64,000 bases of DNA, from contig JAGPNK010000009.1 in NCBI GenBank assembly GCA_020746835.1, forward strand, positions 1,364,001 through 1,428,000. Reading direction: 5' to 3'. Source of the stretch: Stachybotrys elegans. Taxonomy: Eukaryota > Ascomycota > Sordariomycetes > Hypocreales > Stachybotryaceae. Numbering within the stretch: the first letter of the stretch is position 1; each line of letters begins with the position of its first letter. The position numbers were made by a program, and so were the translations under genes. Below the pieces are notes generated by a model that was given only the letters and a program-made list of their open reading frames with translations, was not told the DNA's origin and did not search any database. Shown piece after piece: positions 45,523 through 56,956 of this stretch.

Positions 45523-46043
45523 GAGCAGAGCACAAGTGCGAACAGGCCCTTGATGCCTTGTTTTTGTTTCCAATGCCGCCCCTTCCCCCCTTGAATCATC
45601 TTTTTTTTTGTGGTTCGTATTTTATTTGCGCATAGCGAAGACCATGTCTTGAATAGCGACGGCGTTTGGAGGGATTAATGCAACCAGTGGGAAAGGAAGC
45701 CCAAGGGACTTGGCCATCTGATATGCCGCCTTGGGTAAATAGGACGGATAGGACAGTGATATGTAAATTTCCTTGATAGACGGAGTTATAGAAGAATTTC
45801 ATGCTGATGATGAATGTGTGCACAAGGTAGGAGTAGGTGTAGGTGCGTCGGCCACGAAAAAGCGCTGAACGTACATAAAACCAATATTGATTCGAAGCGA
45901 GCAGCAGTGCATCTTGGGTATGAGCATGCAAGTGGTATCATTTAAGCAATGTGCAACTACATCTAGCAAGTACTGAGAGAAGCTATTTAAAGCTGATGCA
46001 AAGACAACCAACACCACCCCGATTCCGTCCTTCAGTCCAAAGT
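45523..46043. other. Intergenic, convergent
   Basis: A 521-bp stretch between the kinase and the next minus-strand gene; nothing recognisable. Confidence 0.5.
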
Positions 46044-46957
46044 CTAAGATGTCGCCTCGCAAATTTCAGTGCCGGTTTGATTGTGATAGAGGCAAGCCGG
46101 CCGTGAAAACGAACGACATTCTGCAGCCTCGTCCTTCTCACAAAGAATTTCCAAAATCCTGCGAAGGAGGCCTAAGAGAGTGAGGTATTCCGGGAGCTCG
46201 TCACCTGTGTGCCATCGGAAAACAGCGCCCTGCTTCAGATTAGCTACCGACTTGTTGAACTCAACGTACTCCTTGGGCCACAAGGGCTCAGTGGAGCCAC
46301 GTTTGTCAGCTAGCACAAGCTGTTCAATGTTGATGTTCAAGGCATGGAAGAAGCTTGGGGGTTCCGCAGCCTTGAGCAGATCCCGAGGGCGTAAGGTCGG
46401 AGTCATGTATGGAGAATGAGTCTTGGTGACAGTGTAGAGAGCCTTGGATGGTTGGCCACTATGAGAAACAAAGCACATCTGGCCGTGGTAAGATGAATAG
46501 TTTCGTCGCAGCTGCATATCGTAGTCATCCGTTTCGTAGGCATGGAAAGGCTGGGTAGCCCTACAGACGTCGTCAGCATTAGGGGCCAAGGCTGGGGTTG
46601 GACGAGACTCAGAGGCGAATAGGATAGGGATCCTCACAGCTTGACACAAAGGCCGAGTACAAGGCTTGATGACTAGTCGTCCTTGTGGTAGAGGCCATTC
46701 TGGTCGGGGCAGGGAGCAGAAGCCGGCATCCCGGGAAGAGAGTAGCTGACCCAATGCTCTTTGCGATGGCGGACGGCTTCGGACACAGGCGGGACGGCAG
46801 GTGGATCGAACCAGGCGGGTAGCACACCAGGATCACCCGTGATCTCTGGCGGCGGAAACGGTTCAAAGTAGCCCATGGCCGAGACAAAGTAGATGAGAAA
46901 CGCCCAGAGGGCAACGAGGCGGCCAGCCGCGGAGAGGAGTCTGAGAAATTTGTCCAT
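46044..46957 (-). CDS. Unrecognised protein with N-terminal membrane anchor (junction uncertain)
   Basis: Exon 1 begins with ATG at 46957 and encodes about 68-95 residues starting with a hydrophobic segment (LVALWAFLIYFVSAMGYF), then a Pro-rich stretch (PFPPPEITGDPGVLPAWFDPPAVPP). The frame meets a TAG at 46673-46675. A second open segment, down to 46044, carries the rest (AYETDDYDMQLRRNYSSYHGQMCFVSHSG...). One frame-consistent solution is a 200-bp intron, 46551-46750, with a weak GTCAGC donor and CCCAG acceptor, giving about 237 residues. Other junctions are possible, and two separate genes cannot be excluded. I do not recognise a family. The type II-like anchor suggests a membrane protein. 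Confidence 0.4.
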
Positions 46958-48113
46958 GTTGACGAAACAAGACAAACGTCGACGCCGAGTCAGGTGTTGG
47001 GAAGCGTGAGGGAACCGTACGGCTTCGAGAGCGATAGCCCTTTGCAGTGAGATGCTTCAAGTCGAGTTGGTCGAGTTGGGTCGAGGATGATTGTTTGCTC
47101 CGAAACAAACGATGAAGGTGCGCGAGTTTCGAGTAACTTGTGGAAAGTGTACGTGAAGAAGTGAAGGCCTAAGAGAAGGGAGGCACCTCAGGTGGGAGGG
47201 CAGAACCAGACGATTGCAGTGATCGATTGTAGGTAAAGTGAAGAGAAGTGAAGTCTTGAACCTAAGGTGAGAAGAGGAAGACAGAATCGCGTTGAAGTGG
47301 ATGTCGAGGAGACAGAGTGAAGATCAAGAGGAGGGGAAATTTGGGATTTTGTAACGAGGCGATTTTGTGGAAGTTCTTGCCCGAGTGCGACCACGTGCTG
47401 TGTGTGAATGGAAGGAAAGAAAGAAGGGAGGCAGGATGGAAGGATGATGTGCAGGTGCGGTTGCAGGTGCGGTTGCAGGTGCAGGTGCAGGTGCAGCAGG
47501 TGCAGGCAGAAGAAGCACAAGAGAGCAAACAAGCCGAGAGGTACCTGGCCGCCCTGCCAAACTAAAGCACAGACAAAGTACCTTGGGGCACAAGGGCGCG
47601 TTTGCATCTTTACATCGTCACCGACCACAACCACTCAGCAGTTGGCACCTCTATTGCAGCTTCTAGCAAGCGGAGGGGTAGGAGGAATAAGCGGGTCCTT
47701 TTGACAGCTGCCCGTTGACAGCTGCCAGAGGCACACCGGCCAAGATAACTGTGCTTCATGAGATTGTGCTTGCTGTAAGCTCACGTCCCCCACAGACTGC
47801 GGTACATCTCGGCGTTGGAATTCAGCACAGGCAGATGCGAATTTGTTCGCAGCGGGCACGGCGCCGTTTGTCAAGACGCTGTGGCTTGTGGTCAATATCC
47901 TTAAGCTTGGTCGTACCGGCAGCGCATTCGCTCTGAGCAGCGAGAGAAACGGATTCTCCAGCCACCATACCGCCTTCTTTTACTCTCTACCAGTCAGCTC
48001 TCATCAATATGGCAAAGAAAATTTGATCTTTAACAATTTATTGACTACAGACAATCTGCGCCCTCCGGCGACACGCCAAACACCCCCAGACAATGAGAGA
48101 ACCAGCGACTCCT
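46958..48113. other. Intergenic with a GGTGCA minisatellite
   Basis: About 1.2 kb between two minus-strand genes. It holds the promoter of the 46957 gene and, at 47450-47507, a tandem of GCAGGTGCGGTT and GCAGGT units. No gene is recognised. Confidence 0.5.
47450..47507 (+). repeat. GCAGGT-based tandem repeat
   Basis: Two copies of a 12-mer (GCAGGTGCGGTT) are followed by several GCAGGT hexamers and a GCA interruption. The array would be expected to vary in length between strains. Confidence 0.75.
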
Positions 48114-49607
48114 CTATCGCATGTTCAGCAGAAGGTAACGCACGGCGGCGTAGGATTCCTGTCCGGTGGGCAGGATCTGGTTGGCGGGAAGGACAAAGCC
48201 GTAGCGGCCAGTGTCACGGAGCTCGGCGGTGAAGACGTAGTCGGCACGGATAACGTCCTGGACGTAGTCGACACCGCCACCCGTCACACGGTAGATGGTG
48301 CTGCAGATGGGACCATAGTCGAACGCAGTTCCGTGCACAGCTTGGATGGCAGCAGCGGCGCCGCGGTTAAGGGTCTGCAGCTCGGCGTTGTTGGCGGGCA
48401 CAGCAGTGCACGAGTAGCCGTAGGCTATGGACAGGTTAGCAATTGGGCTTCGCAAGCATGCCATCCTGAGGACCGGCGACTTACCAGACATGAAGAGCTG
48501 CGAGTACGAGTGCCAGTCAATGTACAACTTCAGGCCCTGCGTGTTGCGGATGTTCTGCGCGAACGTGGTCAGGGCGCGAGTCTCGGGAGCCGAAGCAGCA
48601 GAGGGTCCCTTGTAGTCCTGAGCACACGGGCTGGTAGAAGCACCACCGGTTGGCGCCCATTGATAGTTCCAGTTACGGTTGATGTCGGTTCCGAGACAGG
48701 TGCTGCCGGAGACGGACTGACGGTTCTTTCGCCACAAGCGGTCGCTGGTCTGGCTGTAGATGAAGCCTGAGGGTTTGTTGTCAGCCGTGTCCTTGGCCTT
48801 CATGCATAACTGCGCCACTACTAACCATCGGGGTTAACGACAGGGAAGAGGTAGAAGTCGTATCTGTCGAGGAAGCCACGGATCTCCGTGTTGGAGGCAT
48901 ATCCGGACAGCAGAGTCCAGGCAAAGTACTCGACCGTCTACAAGTCACAGTAAGCAGCTGCACTAGAACAATCGCCTCTAGACTGCCACTTACCATGGAG
49001 GTGATCCACTCGCGAGCGTGTACGTTGCCGTGGAAGATGATAGCAGGGCGCGAGCCGCCACCCGTGCTACCAAACAGTTGGATACCGGTAATGGCATTGC
49101 CCTGCAGCGAGCTGCCAGAGGTGACGACTCGGGCGTTGGAGGGGAACTGAGTCTGCAGCTCGCGGAGGAACTGAAGGTGGTCCGCGTAAGGGTGGTAGTT
49201 GTTGAACCACGTAATGTCGGCCATGGCAGTGACTGACAAACCAGTCAGACGCAGCTCAATCCATGGGAGCATATCGACTTACCGTTATCGACGCGAAGGG
49301 CGCCGAGAGCATCAATCGCCGACTCCTCAGCGATGGACGCTCCGAGGTCCTCATGCATCGTCACGGCGCCCAGGTCGGCCGCCTCCTTCTCGAACAGCTC
49401 AATCGTCTCGGGCGGGACGACGACATCGGCAAAGGAGCCAGGCTGGCGGCTGTGCTCCCAGGTGCTGAGACCGAGCTTCTCGATGATGGCGTCGATATCA
49501 TCGGCGCTCTCACCGACGGGCACACGGTACACCTTGTAGCCATCGTACGAAACGGTGGCGGCGGCGGCGGTAGCCACGAGCGTGGCGACGGCAGCGATGA
49601 CCTTCAT
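48114..49607 (-). CDS. Secreted zinc carboxypeptidase (M14A)
   Basis: Five exons, 49607-49283, 49232-48994, 48937-48826, 48766-48485 and 48424-48114, give 422 residues. The introns are 50, 56, 59 and 60 bp with GTAAGT/GTTAGT donors. A signal peptide of about 17 residues (IAAVATLVATAAAATV) is followed by a propeptide of about 90 residues. The catalytic domain has H180 and E183 of HxxE in HGNVHAREW, the third zinc ligand H311 in YIDWHSYSQ, the substrate-guiding R256 in DINRNW, and general-base Glu387 in TAELRDTGRYGFVLP. This is the carboxypeptidase A class that removes C-terminal hydrophobic residues, and the fungal cuticle-degrading MeCPA type. It would complete peptides released by the nearby subtilisins (inference). 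TATAAATA lies about 91 bp upstream. Confidence 0.93.
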
Positions 49608-51218
49608 CTTGATTCAGAACTAGGAGACTTGGCAGATGTACGATCCGAGGATGAGGGAAAGGAGCAGAAGATCATCAGAGGCGGGCCACAAACATGGTAT
49701 TTATATCTGGCAATGTCGTGCTACTCGAGTCAGCCAGATCGGCGGCAAACATGTTTCCCAGGGAACATTGCACCTCCATCGGCTGTTATTCCATCATCAC
49801 ACCGCTGCAATTGGCGCCGGAATACCACCTTCAGAATTCGACACAGCCAGCAATCTTGCTCCGAGCTGCCCACTTGGTCAAGACCTTCCAGTTTTGGCAG
49901 GTTGCTGTGATAAGTGGTCGTCAGCCCCTCGATGCCGCGATGAGGTCCCTGGCTGCCGAGCGCATCGCCAATCTCCCCCCACACTCGATAAGCTGAATGA
50001 CATGCCGTAAGAAGATAGTGATCTCCGCTGGCAGTCTGGGGAGGAGTGGCACCTAATCTCCTCAAGGCGTCTGCCCCTCTCGTTGAACGGATCTAGCCGA
50101 CAGCTACACAGTATAGCGATTGGATCGATCGTGCGTATCACGATTGATGCCTAGCGGAATACAATACCATATTATCTTGTCGGACGTGTTTCACGGAATG
50201 GTTGCGATATTGCAGCAGCACAGTTCCCCCAAACAGGCAACTAGTCAACAGCGCGATATATCAGCAAGCGGCAGATGCGATATCCAGGTCATGGCGCTCA
50301 AAGGTCCAGGCTATTATAGGAATGTGCATAACGCCTGGTGATATACATGTGCCCAATATAGGCGGAGACGCAATGCGGCGAGCCTGGTCTAGACAAGCCC
50401 CAACATGCAATGCTACTACCCCCACAAGGGACGGCGCTTCTAGATCTCGGCGAATGGGTCTCGAAATGGCAGACAGCAATGCCATAAAACCGGCGGGGAG
50501 ATGCGCGAAGGCTCGATGTCTCCGAGGAGGTGGGGTGATGGCGGATACGAACATGGACTTGATGCATGACTGGAGGGATTTCTTGCTTCTGGCTAGTGAA
50601 CCGTTGTTTCGAAGACAAATTGATGGCACACCATAATCATGCGTGCTATTATCGTTGAGCGACATATCTGAAACAATGGTGGTATCTTAACTATGAGATG
50701 ATGGTGGCCCATGAATATCACACATTCACAAACCAATGTTCGCGAGACCCAAGACGAAGGGGAAAATGAGATAAAAATTCAAGAGAAAATTCCCCTTTTG
50801 GCTAAATTATCAAAAATTAAGAACTCGCTACATCAGATTATCATGCAGCATCACACCTATTCTTTTAATAATTGCCATCTCGGTTGATGGCTTAAAGCTA
50901 TCAAGAATCATGACAGCATTTTGAGTAACTCCTCCCTATTGTCATTCGTAATGGTAGATTATAGCCCATGCGGCGACTACGAGTATTATAGTCGACTTCT
51001 ATACAAGCGTAATCACTGAAATGTTCTGTCAAGGGAGCTATTGGAAGTTTTGATACACTGGATGGGCGCTTTTGAATACTCACCATGCCTAGAAGACCTG
51101 AGGCCAGCAATGGGGTGGCGAGGGCGTTAATATTTCTTAAGAGAGGTGCACAGTTGTCACTATTCAAGAGACTATTGGTCTGAGAGGCGTAAAACGTATA
51201 ATCATAAAGGTTATTCTA
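49608..51218. other. Intergenic between carboxypeptidase and GMC oxidoreductase genes
   Basis: About 1.6 kb; the first part is the carboxypeptidase promoter. The stretch at about 50760-50900 is AT-rich. No gene, RNA or mobile element is recognised. Confidence 0.45.
49698..49705 (-). promoter_or_regulatory. TATA box of the carboxypeptidase gene
   Basis: The minus strand reads TATAAATA, about 91 bp before the ATG at 49607. Confidence 0.5.
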
Positions 51219-53096
51219 CTATAAATCAAGCCATGGTGGAACCTTTCCCTTCTCTTGGTCACCAGCCCCGCGGATATCGTTTGCAATCTTCTCGGCAAAT
51301 CCATAAATCATGCCCTGCGGATGCCCAGGCGGAAGCAGAGCAAACGAGCTTGCGTCGACAACGCGAAGCCCCTCAACACCAATCACCCGTGCTTGTGAAT
51401 CGACGACGGCGGACGGGTCATCTCGCCGTCCCATCCGACAGGTAGTCGATGCATGCCAAACTGTCATGACCGTCTCGCGCAAAACCTCCAGAATCTCTTC
51501 ATCCGTCTGTATTTGGGGACCAGGAAAGTATTCCACGGGATCACTGATGATTGGCCGCAGAGCATCGCTCGCAAAGACTTGGCGGATACGCTTATATGCA
51601 AGTACGGCTAGTTCCTGGTCGACCTTGTGCGTCATCCAGTTTGGATCAATGACCGGTGCGTCTGCCATATTGGCAGAACTGATGGTGAGACTTCCACGGG
51701 ATAGAGGTGCGGCAAGCGAGGCAATGATGCTCGCAATATTACCCCCTATAGGACCTTCCATGGCACTGGACATATTTCCCACATAGATGGGCACACCGAC
51801 GTATTCGAGCTCAGGCCATGACTCGGGAAACTTTTCAAGCTCCTCGGCGGTGCTGTTGGATAGGAGGTCTCGAGGTACCTTTTCAAACCCGAGAAACTCG
51901 GTGGCAGGACTAGTGAGCGGCCCTTGAGCGAGGGCGAAATAGTTCATGATCTCAGCAATGATGACTGCCGGGTCCGTGAGGAGGGGTCCCAGCGTGGGAA
52001 CGTCGACATTATACGAGGGCCCAAAGATGACGTGGTCTGACATGTTTTGTCCCACGCCTGGCCTGTCCGCTATGACGGGAATGGCGAGTTTCTTCAATGC
52101 GTCTGCTGGGCCAATGCCTGAAACCATCAAGAGCTGGGGCGACTGGAAGGCACCAGCAGATAGGATGACCTCACGTCTGGAATATAGCTTCACGCCGGAT
52201 TCCAGTTCAATGCCCACTGCTCTCTTCTTGTCAAAAATGATTCTCATAGCAAGAGAATAGTAATAGACACGAAGGTTGGGCCGAGCCTGCGCCGACTCGA
52301 GGAAAGCCGACTGAGAATCGCTTCGAAAGGCATTGCGGGGGTGGATCGTGCTGGAGCAGTACTGAGACCCGAGCAGGTTTCCGCTGTTAAAGTCCTGGGT
52401 TTCCTTGATGCCAAGTTCTGCAAATGCAGAGGGCATCCACGTGGTGAAGGGGTTCGCATATGGGGAATAGCTGACTTGCAGCGGTCCACCCTCTTGGCCG
52501 AAGGCATCGGCGCTGTACTGCACCGTGGCATTGCCGAACCTGGTCGCTCCCGGTGGAGTAAAGGTGACGCTCTTCTTGAAGAATGGCAACATGTTGTCAA
52601 AGGTGTAGGACTGGTCGTCGACCATGTCAGCCCACTGTTGGAGTGAACCAACGTCGGGGCGGTGATAGACCATGAAGTTTCTTGCAGAGCTATTACAACC
52701 GTCAGCAACATACAAAACAATCCCAAGGCTCTCCACATACCTCCCGCCAAGGCACTTTCCACGGGCGTAATGTATCTCTCTGCCATTGGCCCCGGCCTGC
52801 GGCGCAGTCACAAATCCCCAGTCCACCCCGGGATTGACATCGGCGGGTGAGGAACCAGACCATATCGGGGCACCTGCAGGCGTCGAGGAGAGAACCGGAT
52901 TCGTCATTTGATAGTATGCGCCGGCTTCGACAACAGCGACGGTCACATCGTCATCTTCCGATAGCCGCGCGGCCAGGGTCAAGCCGGCCGTTCCACCTCC
53001 CACAATGACATAGTCGTAGGTGGTCAGCTCCCGAGGATATGCTGCCTGGACTGTAGCAAGAGCTGCCAGGAGCACGGTCCAAAACTGTAGAGTCAT
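51219..53096 (-). CDS. Secreted GMC-family FAD oxidoreductase (intact)
   Basis: Exons 53096-52741 and 52689-51219 are separated by a 51-bp intron (GTATGT donor, CTGAC branch, TAATAG acceptor). The intron is a multiple of three and lacks a stop, so it is easily missed. It splits the GG|SSARN motif exactly where the paralogue at 11276 has its intron. The product has 608 residues. A signal peptide of about 18 residues (WTVLLAALATVQA) precedes the FAD motif VIVGGGTAGLTLAARLSED. GMC signatures follow: KCLGG-SSARNF, ILSAGAFQSPQLLMVSGIGP, and the C-terminal STTCRMG and SSFALLPPGHPQGMIYGFAEK. It is probably an extracellular alcohol, aryl-alcohol or sugar oxidase that releases H2O2, which could fuel AA9 LPMOs (inference). 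The start at 53096 begins the signal peptide. Confidence 0.9.
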   Translation of the reverse strand: MTLQFWTVLLAALATVQAAYPRELTTYDYVIVGGGTAGLTLAARLSEDDDVTVAVVEAGAYYQMTNPVLSSTPAGAPIWSGSSPADVNPGVDWGFVTAPQAGANGREIHYARGKCLGGRYVESLGIVLYVADGCNSSARNFMVYHRPDVGSLQQWADMVDDQSYTFDNMLPFFKKSVTFTPPGATRFGNATVQYSADAFGQEGGPLQVSYSPYANPFTTWMPSAFAELGIKETQDFNSGNLLGSQYCSSTIHPRNAFRSDSQSAFLESAQARPNLRVYYYSLAMRIIFDKKRAVGIELESGVKLYSRREVILSAGAFQSPQLLMVSGIGPADALKKLAIPVIADRPGVGQNMSDHVIFGPSYNVDVPTLGPLLTDPAVIIAEIMNYFALAQGPLTSPATEFLGFEKVPRDLLSNSTAEELEKFPESWPELEYVGVPIYVGNMSSAMEGPIGGNIASIIASLAAPLSRGSLTISSANMADAPVIDPNWMTHKVDQELAVLAYKRIRQVFASDALRPIISDPVEYFPGPQIQTDEEILEVLRETVMTVWHASTTCRMGRRDDPSAVVDSQARVIGVEGLRVVDASSFALLPPGHPQGMIYGFAEKIANDIRGAGDQEKGKVPPWLDL

Positions 53097-56000
53097 CTCG
53101 GTGCGGCCCGTGGTGAAGATCTTTGTCCGTGCAACCACCACGCGGGGTGGGAGTGTCTATTATTCGAGACTGGTGGCATGCTGAGAAATCGGGTTTCGGT
53201 GGCCTGATGATACCCTGCTCATCATTGCCTCTCTCTGGGGCTCCCTGCAGCAGGAAGCGGTTGAGATTGGCTGAATGGTTTACAAATCCTTGTTTTACGG
53301 AGTATTTCCTCGGGGACTATGGGGATGTCGGCATGGTTTGTGGGGCGTAGGCGTTGTTGGTGGTGAAGATTCGACTCTTTTGGATATATCTCCATCCTAT
53401 CCGGGGCAGCCACCTCGATTTCGCCGAGCCGGCCAGCTTTGTGGTCACGGGGTTGCAGTAAATGGCGCTATGATGCGACGAAGTTGTTTCAATACCAGGC
53501 TGGACTATAACACAACCAAGGCTGGAGACAGAGACAAATTGTCAATAGCATTTGGAGCACCAAGAAAAGAACAAATACGGTGCGAGCAAGACTGGGAAAT
53601 GAACTTCATTGAGAACCCTCGGGTGAGTATGATATGTCGATTCTCCATAATGGGGTGGTTGTTGGTTCTTTAGCCAGCCAGATTGGCAGGGATCGCACCT
53701 AGCAGATTCGCCCAGCCTCCTCCAGGCAAGTCCATCTGGAAGGTAAAAATAACATGATGCCGGGTATCCGTAAATGTACACACACCGGTTACCTGATGCT
53801 TGACTCAGCAGCTCAATAGGGGTTGGGCTCAATAGTTTGAGATGTCAAGAGAGGACTCATAAGTTCTCTGTGGATTGGGCTAAAAGAAAGGGGAGCCCCC
53901 TTATTGTGGTGCAGAAATTGGCAGCAATGTGCTTTTGTATCAAGCTCCACTCGGCAAGTCGGTCGCTAGAGCTACCATCTTAGACGAGAGCAGGTCTCCT
54001 CTTCAATTGCCGCTTCCGCCTTCTACATACCTTTGGTTCTAATTGCTGTTGCAGCAGCCATCCTCGGATAGGCCATTAGACTGTTGGGGACCCTGTAGTC
54101 CCCCTTTCGGACTTGGAAGGGTCGCCTACTGTCCCGAGTTCAGCTCCCAGTGGTTGTGAGGGGACGCAACCATGGTCTGAAACATATCTCGGCCGAGAGC
54201 CGGTACGGTCATAATACCACAGACGATACCTGTCTTCATCCGTTTGGCAATCAATTCATTGTCTATGAGACGGATTGTTCTCTTCAAGTTTGATTCAAAA
54301 AATACGGTATTCAATCGGCGCCAAATTAGGGGTGTCGATCCTCCCAGGTTTCCAGTTTCTGTGCTTATGCTTGATTGACAGTCTCGCGGACTGGATGGCA
54401 CAAGATGGAAAGGCTGGATTGCATGTATCATGATTGATGTCCGAATAGCAATAGAGGATTCCATCTCATAGCCAATTCAGTGATAAGAAATGTAACTTTT
54501 AAGCGATTGATGAGAGGTGTGATGGGGCTTAACAAGTTGACTCCCCGACCGTCATTTTTACTGCTTTCACCCAACGAATTTTTGTAGGCATTCCATTTAA
54601 ATCGCTGGATCATTGCCCTGGCGGCTAGGGAATGGTTAAGCTGGCGATACTTCGTCTCTCTATGAATGCAATAGATACCCTCTTTTCATCAAGAAGGCGT
54701 ATCCTTATGCACATACTACCCTACGGGGAAGAATTCAACACTGAAGTTCTTTATGATCACCGTCGCCAACTGGCTTTAGGGTAGACAAGTTTCCGTCTGA
54801 CAGGGATGCCTCAATCACAAAGGCTGGACAAGATTAGATTTCCGACGGAAAACACCCCTTAATTCCGCACAATTCTGAGCTTCCCGGAAGGTCCGGGAAA
54901 GAGTTTCATGTTCGAGATCGCTCATCAGAAGCAACCATCATTCACCTAAGTCAATAAAGCCAGTGTGCTACGACTTCCAGATGGTCATAGGGCCACGAGC
55001 GACCCCTGGGATCGTCCATATGACAGCACAAATCTAAAACGGGCTAGAGCCTCGCTGGATTCGGACGGTTCACTACGTTTAATGCTACGATTGGATTAGC
55101 TTGCTCTGATGGGCGTAGGTGAAGCCAAAAACGGAGCATACGCATTCAGGGGCCAGCGTGATTCTTCAAAGCAGTTGGTGACAACACATGGCTTCAATGT
55201 CGTCGTTCTTACACGAGAGGAACCTTGAAGGCTGAGAGATGACAAATTGCTCATCTTAGCTAACAAAGAGCAATTTACTCCGTACATTGCCGACATCACA
55301 TCGTGGACGTATGACCGTGTTTACCCCAAAAGACACCAAATAGTCTCCCCTCTCGGTGTAGGCGTCGAACCAGAAGAAATGACAGGCTCCGCCAAACGAT
55401 TTAGTGCTTCCAAATTGTCCGTGAATCGGCGCCATGGCACCAGACTCACGATGCGCTATGTTTGGAATTTGTTTTAGAAACAAATAATGGAGCTGCCGTG
55501 AGGTTACCGGCATGACTCGTGGCCGGCGGTGGCATACGGCGGCATGCCCGGCACTCCTCCACCGTTTGTGATGGACTCGATGGAAGGGAGAAAAGGAAAG
55601 AAAATGAAGGAAAAAAAAGACAAAAGGGAAAAAAGGCAGAAGTGAGAGAGCAGCCACTACCCTTGCCCAATCCTCACCGGCATTACTATGATGTCTCCCG
55701 CATCAAGGCCTGGAACAAAGGCCTCTCTCCCCGCTCCATGCTCATGCCGTCACATCACACGGCGGCGGTGACGGTGACAGTCATGCGGCCATCCTTGACA
55801 TATCAAATCTGCCGTGCTCCTGATGGCCAGTGGAGAAGGAGAGCCGGGACCGTCACGATCTCGCCACTTGAGATTAGCCCGGAGCGTGACTGGCGCCTTG
55901 GCCGGGACCAGCGCCTGGCCTCTGCGGCCCATCTCGAGGCTGCCGTGGGCGTACGCTGCGAAGGCAAATCTCGTGTTTATCCCAGGAGACAGCGCAGGAC

Positions 56001-56956
56001 CAATCTCCCCGTCTCTAGCCTCCTCCACCGCTCCGTCCAGCACCACCTGCGCGAGCGTTTCAGCAATGCCCTCTGCCATTATGGCTCGCTCTGGCTCGCT
56101 GATGATTGGGATCGAACGAGTCGTAGATTTCTTTCTTTTTCGGGACGCCTGGGAACGGAGCCGTTGAGGATGAAGCATGGGGTTTATGGCGAGTCGCTGC
56201 CAAATACAGCAATACAAGGCTGGGGGAGTGGAAGCCAATTGCCGATCATAAGGGTGCTGCAATATTGCGATCAGCGGCTGCTCCCCCACAAAAGCCCAGC
56301 GCTAGACGAGCCGCCAACCAGTGCTCTGGGGCGCGGGAATGAAGCCAGGGAGGCCGTGGAGGGCCATCCATCACTTGCCGTGCCGGCAAGGCTCAAGCCA
56401 CCTCGTGGGCAGACGCTATCCGCGCTGGAAATGGCCTCACGACACCAGAGACGGACGACCTGTCATGCTAGCCTCAACAGGTGAGTCGAGTTGGACGGGC
56501 TAGTTCGGTGAGCCTTTGTTTCGTCCCCCACTACCTTCCCTCCTCGTCGTTCATGCGTTCTTGAAGGCCCCAAATGGTGATCGACGGACGCTTCATACCC
56601 CCGTCTGGATATCCGCTAGCATGGCCACGATGTCCACAGAGGCTCGATGTGAGGATAGCGCTGGGTGCACGAGCTGTTGGTGATTTCGACATCTCCTGAC
56701 AAGGGCCCTCTAGGGGTGTTGCGTATCCATCGGTGAAGAGGTTCAAAAGGCGCCCGAGGTCATGGCTGTTCAAACCTTCTTTCCCTTTCTTCTCTATCCG
56801 CATCCAGTCGGCTCAAGTCCTTCTTTTGTTCTTTTGCAACAAACCACCACAGTCATTCGCTTTTTCTTATCACAGTCTTTACTACGAAACAACTATCCCG
56901 AGGAGATAACTCGTTCAACTCCTTAATACAACACTCGTTACACAACTACAATCAAC
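53097..56956. other. Long AT-richer intergenic region, no recognised gene
   Basis: About 3.9 kb. The part at about 53600-55480 looks AT-richer than the flanks, with only short frames, and may be a decayed repeat. The palindrome-like 9-mer TACGGAGTA occurs at 53296-53304 and as TACTCCGTA at 55276-55284. Overlapping frames on both strands at 55519-56484 and 55750-56289 carry coding-like composition but no motif, so no gene is called. The last 150 bp are the leader of the GPI protein gene. Confidence 0.4.

Noticed and set aside
43377..45635. Long alternative + frame and a 677-codon antisense frame within the histidine kinase gene
   Set aside because: Both arise from the strongly GC-biased third positions of the kinase gene and consist of low-complexity Arg/Pro/Ala/Gly or Asp/Gly/Val runs.
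47188..47634. 148-codon minus frame across the GCAGGT repeat
   Set aside because: Its 'LHLHLHLQPHLQPHL' content is only the minisatellite translated.
55519..56484. 321-codon + frame and overlapping 179-codon - frame
   Set aside because: Both have coding-like composition, but neither shows a known motif and they overlap each other, so I could not choose; left as intergenic.
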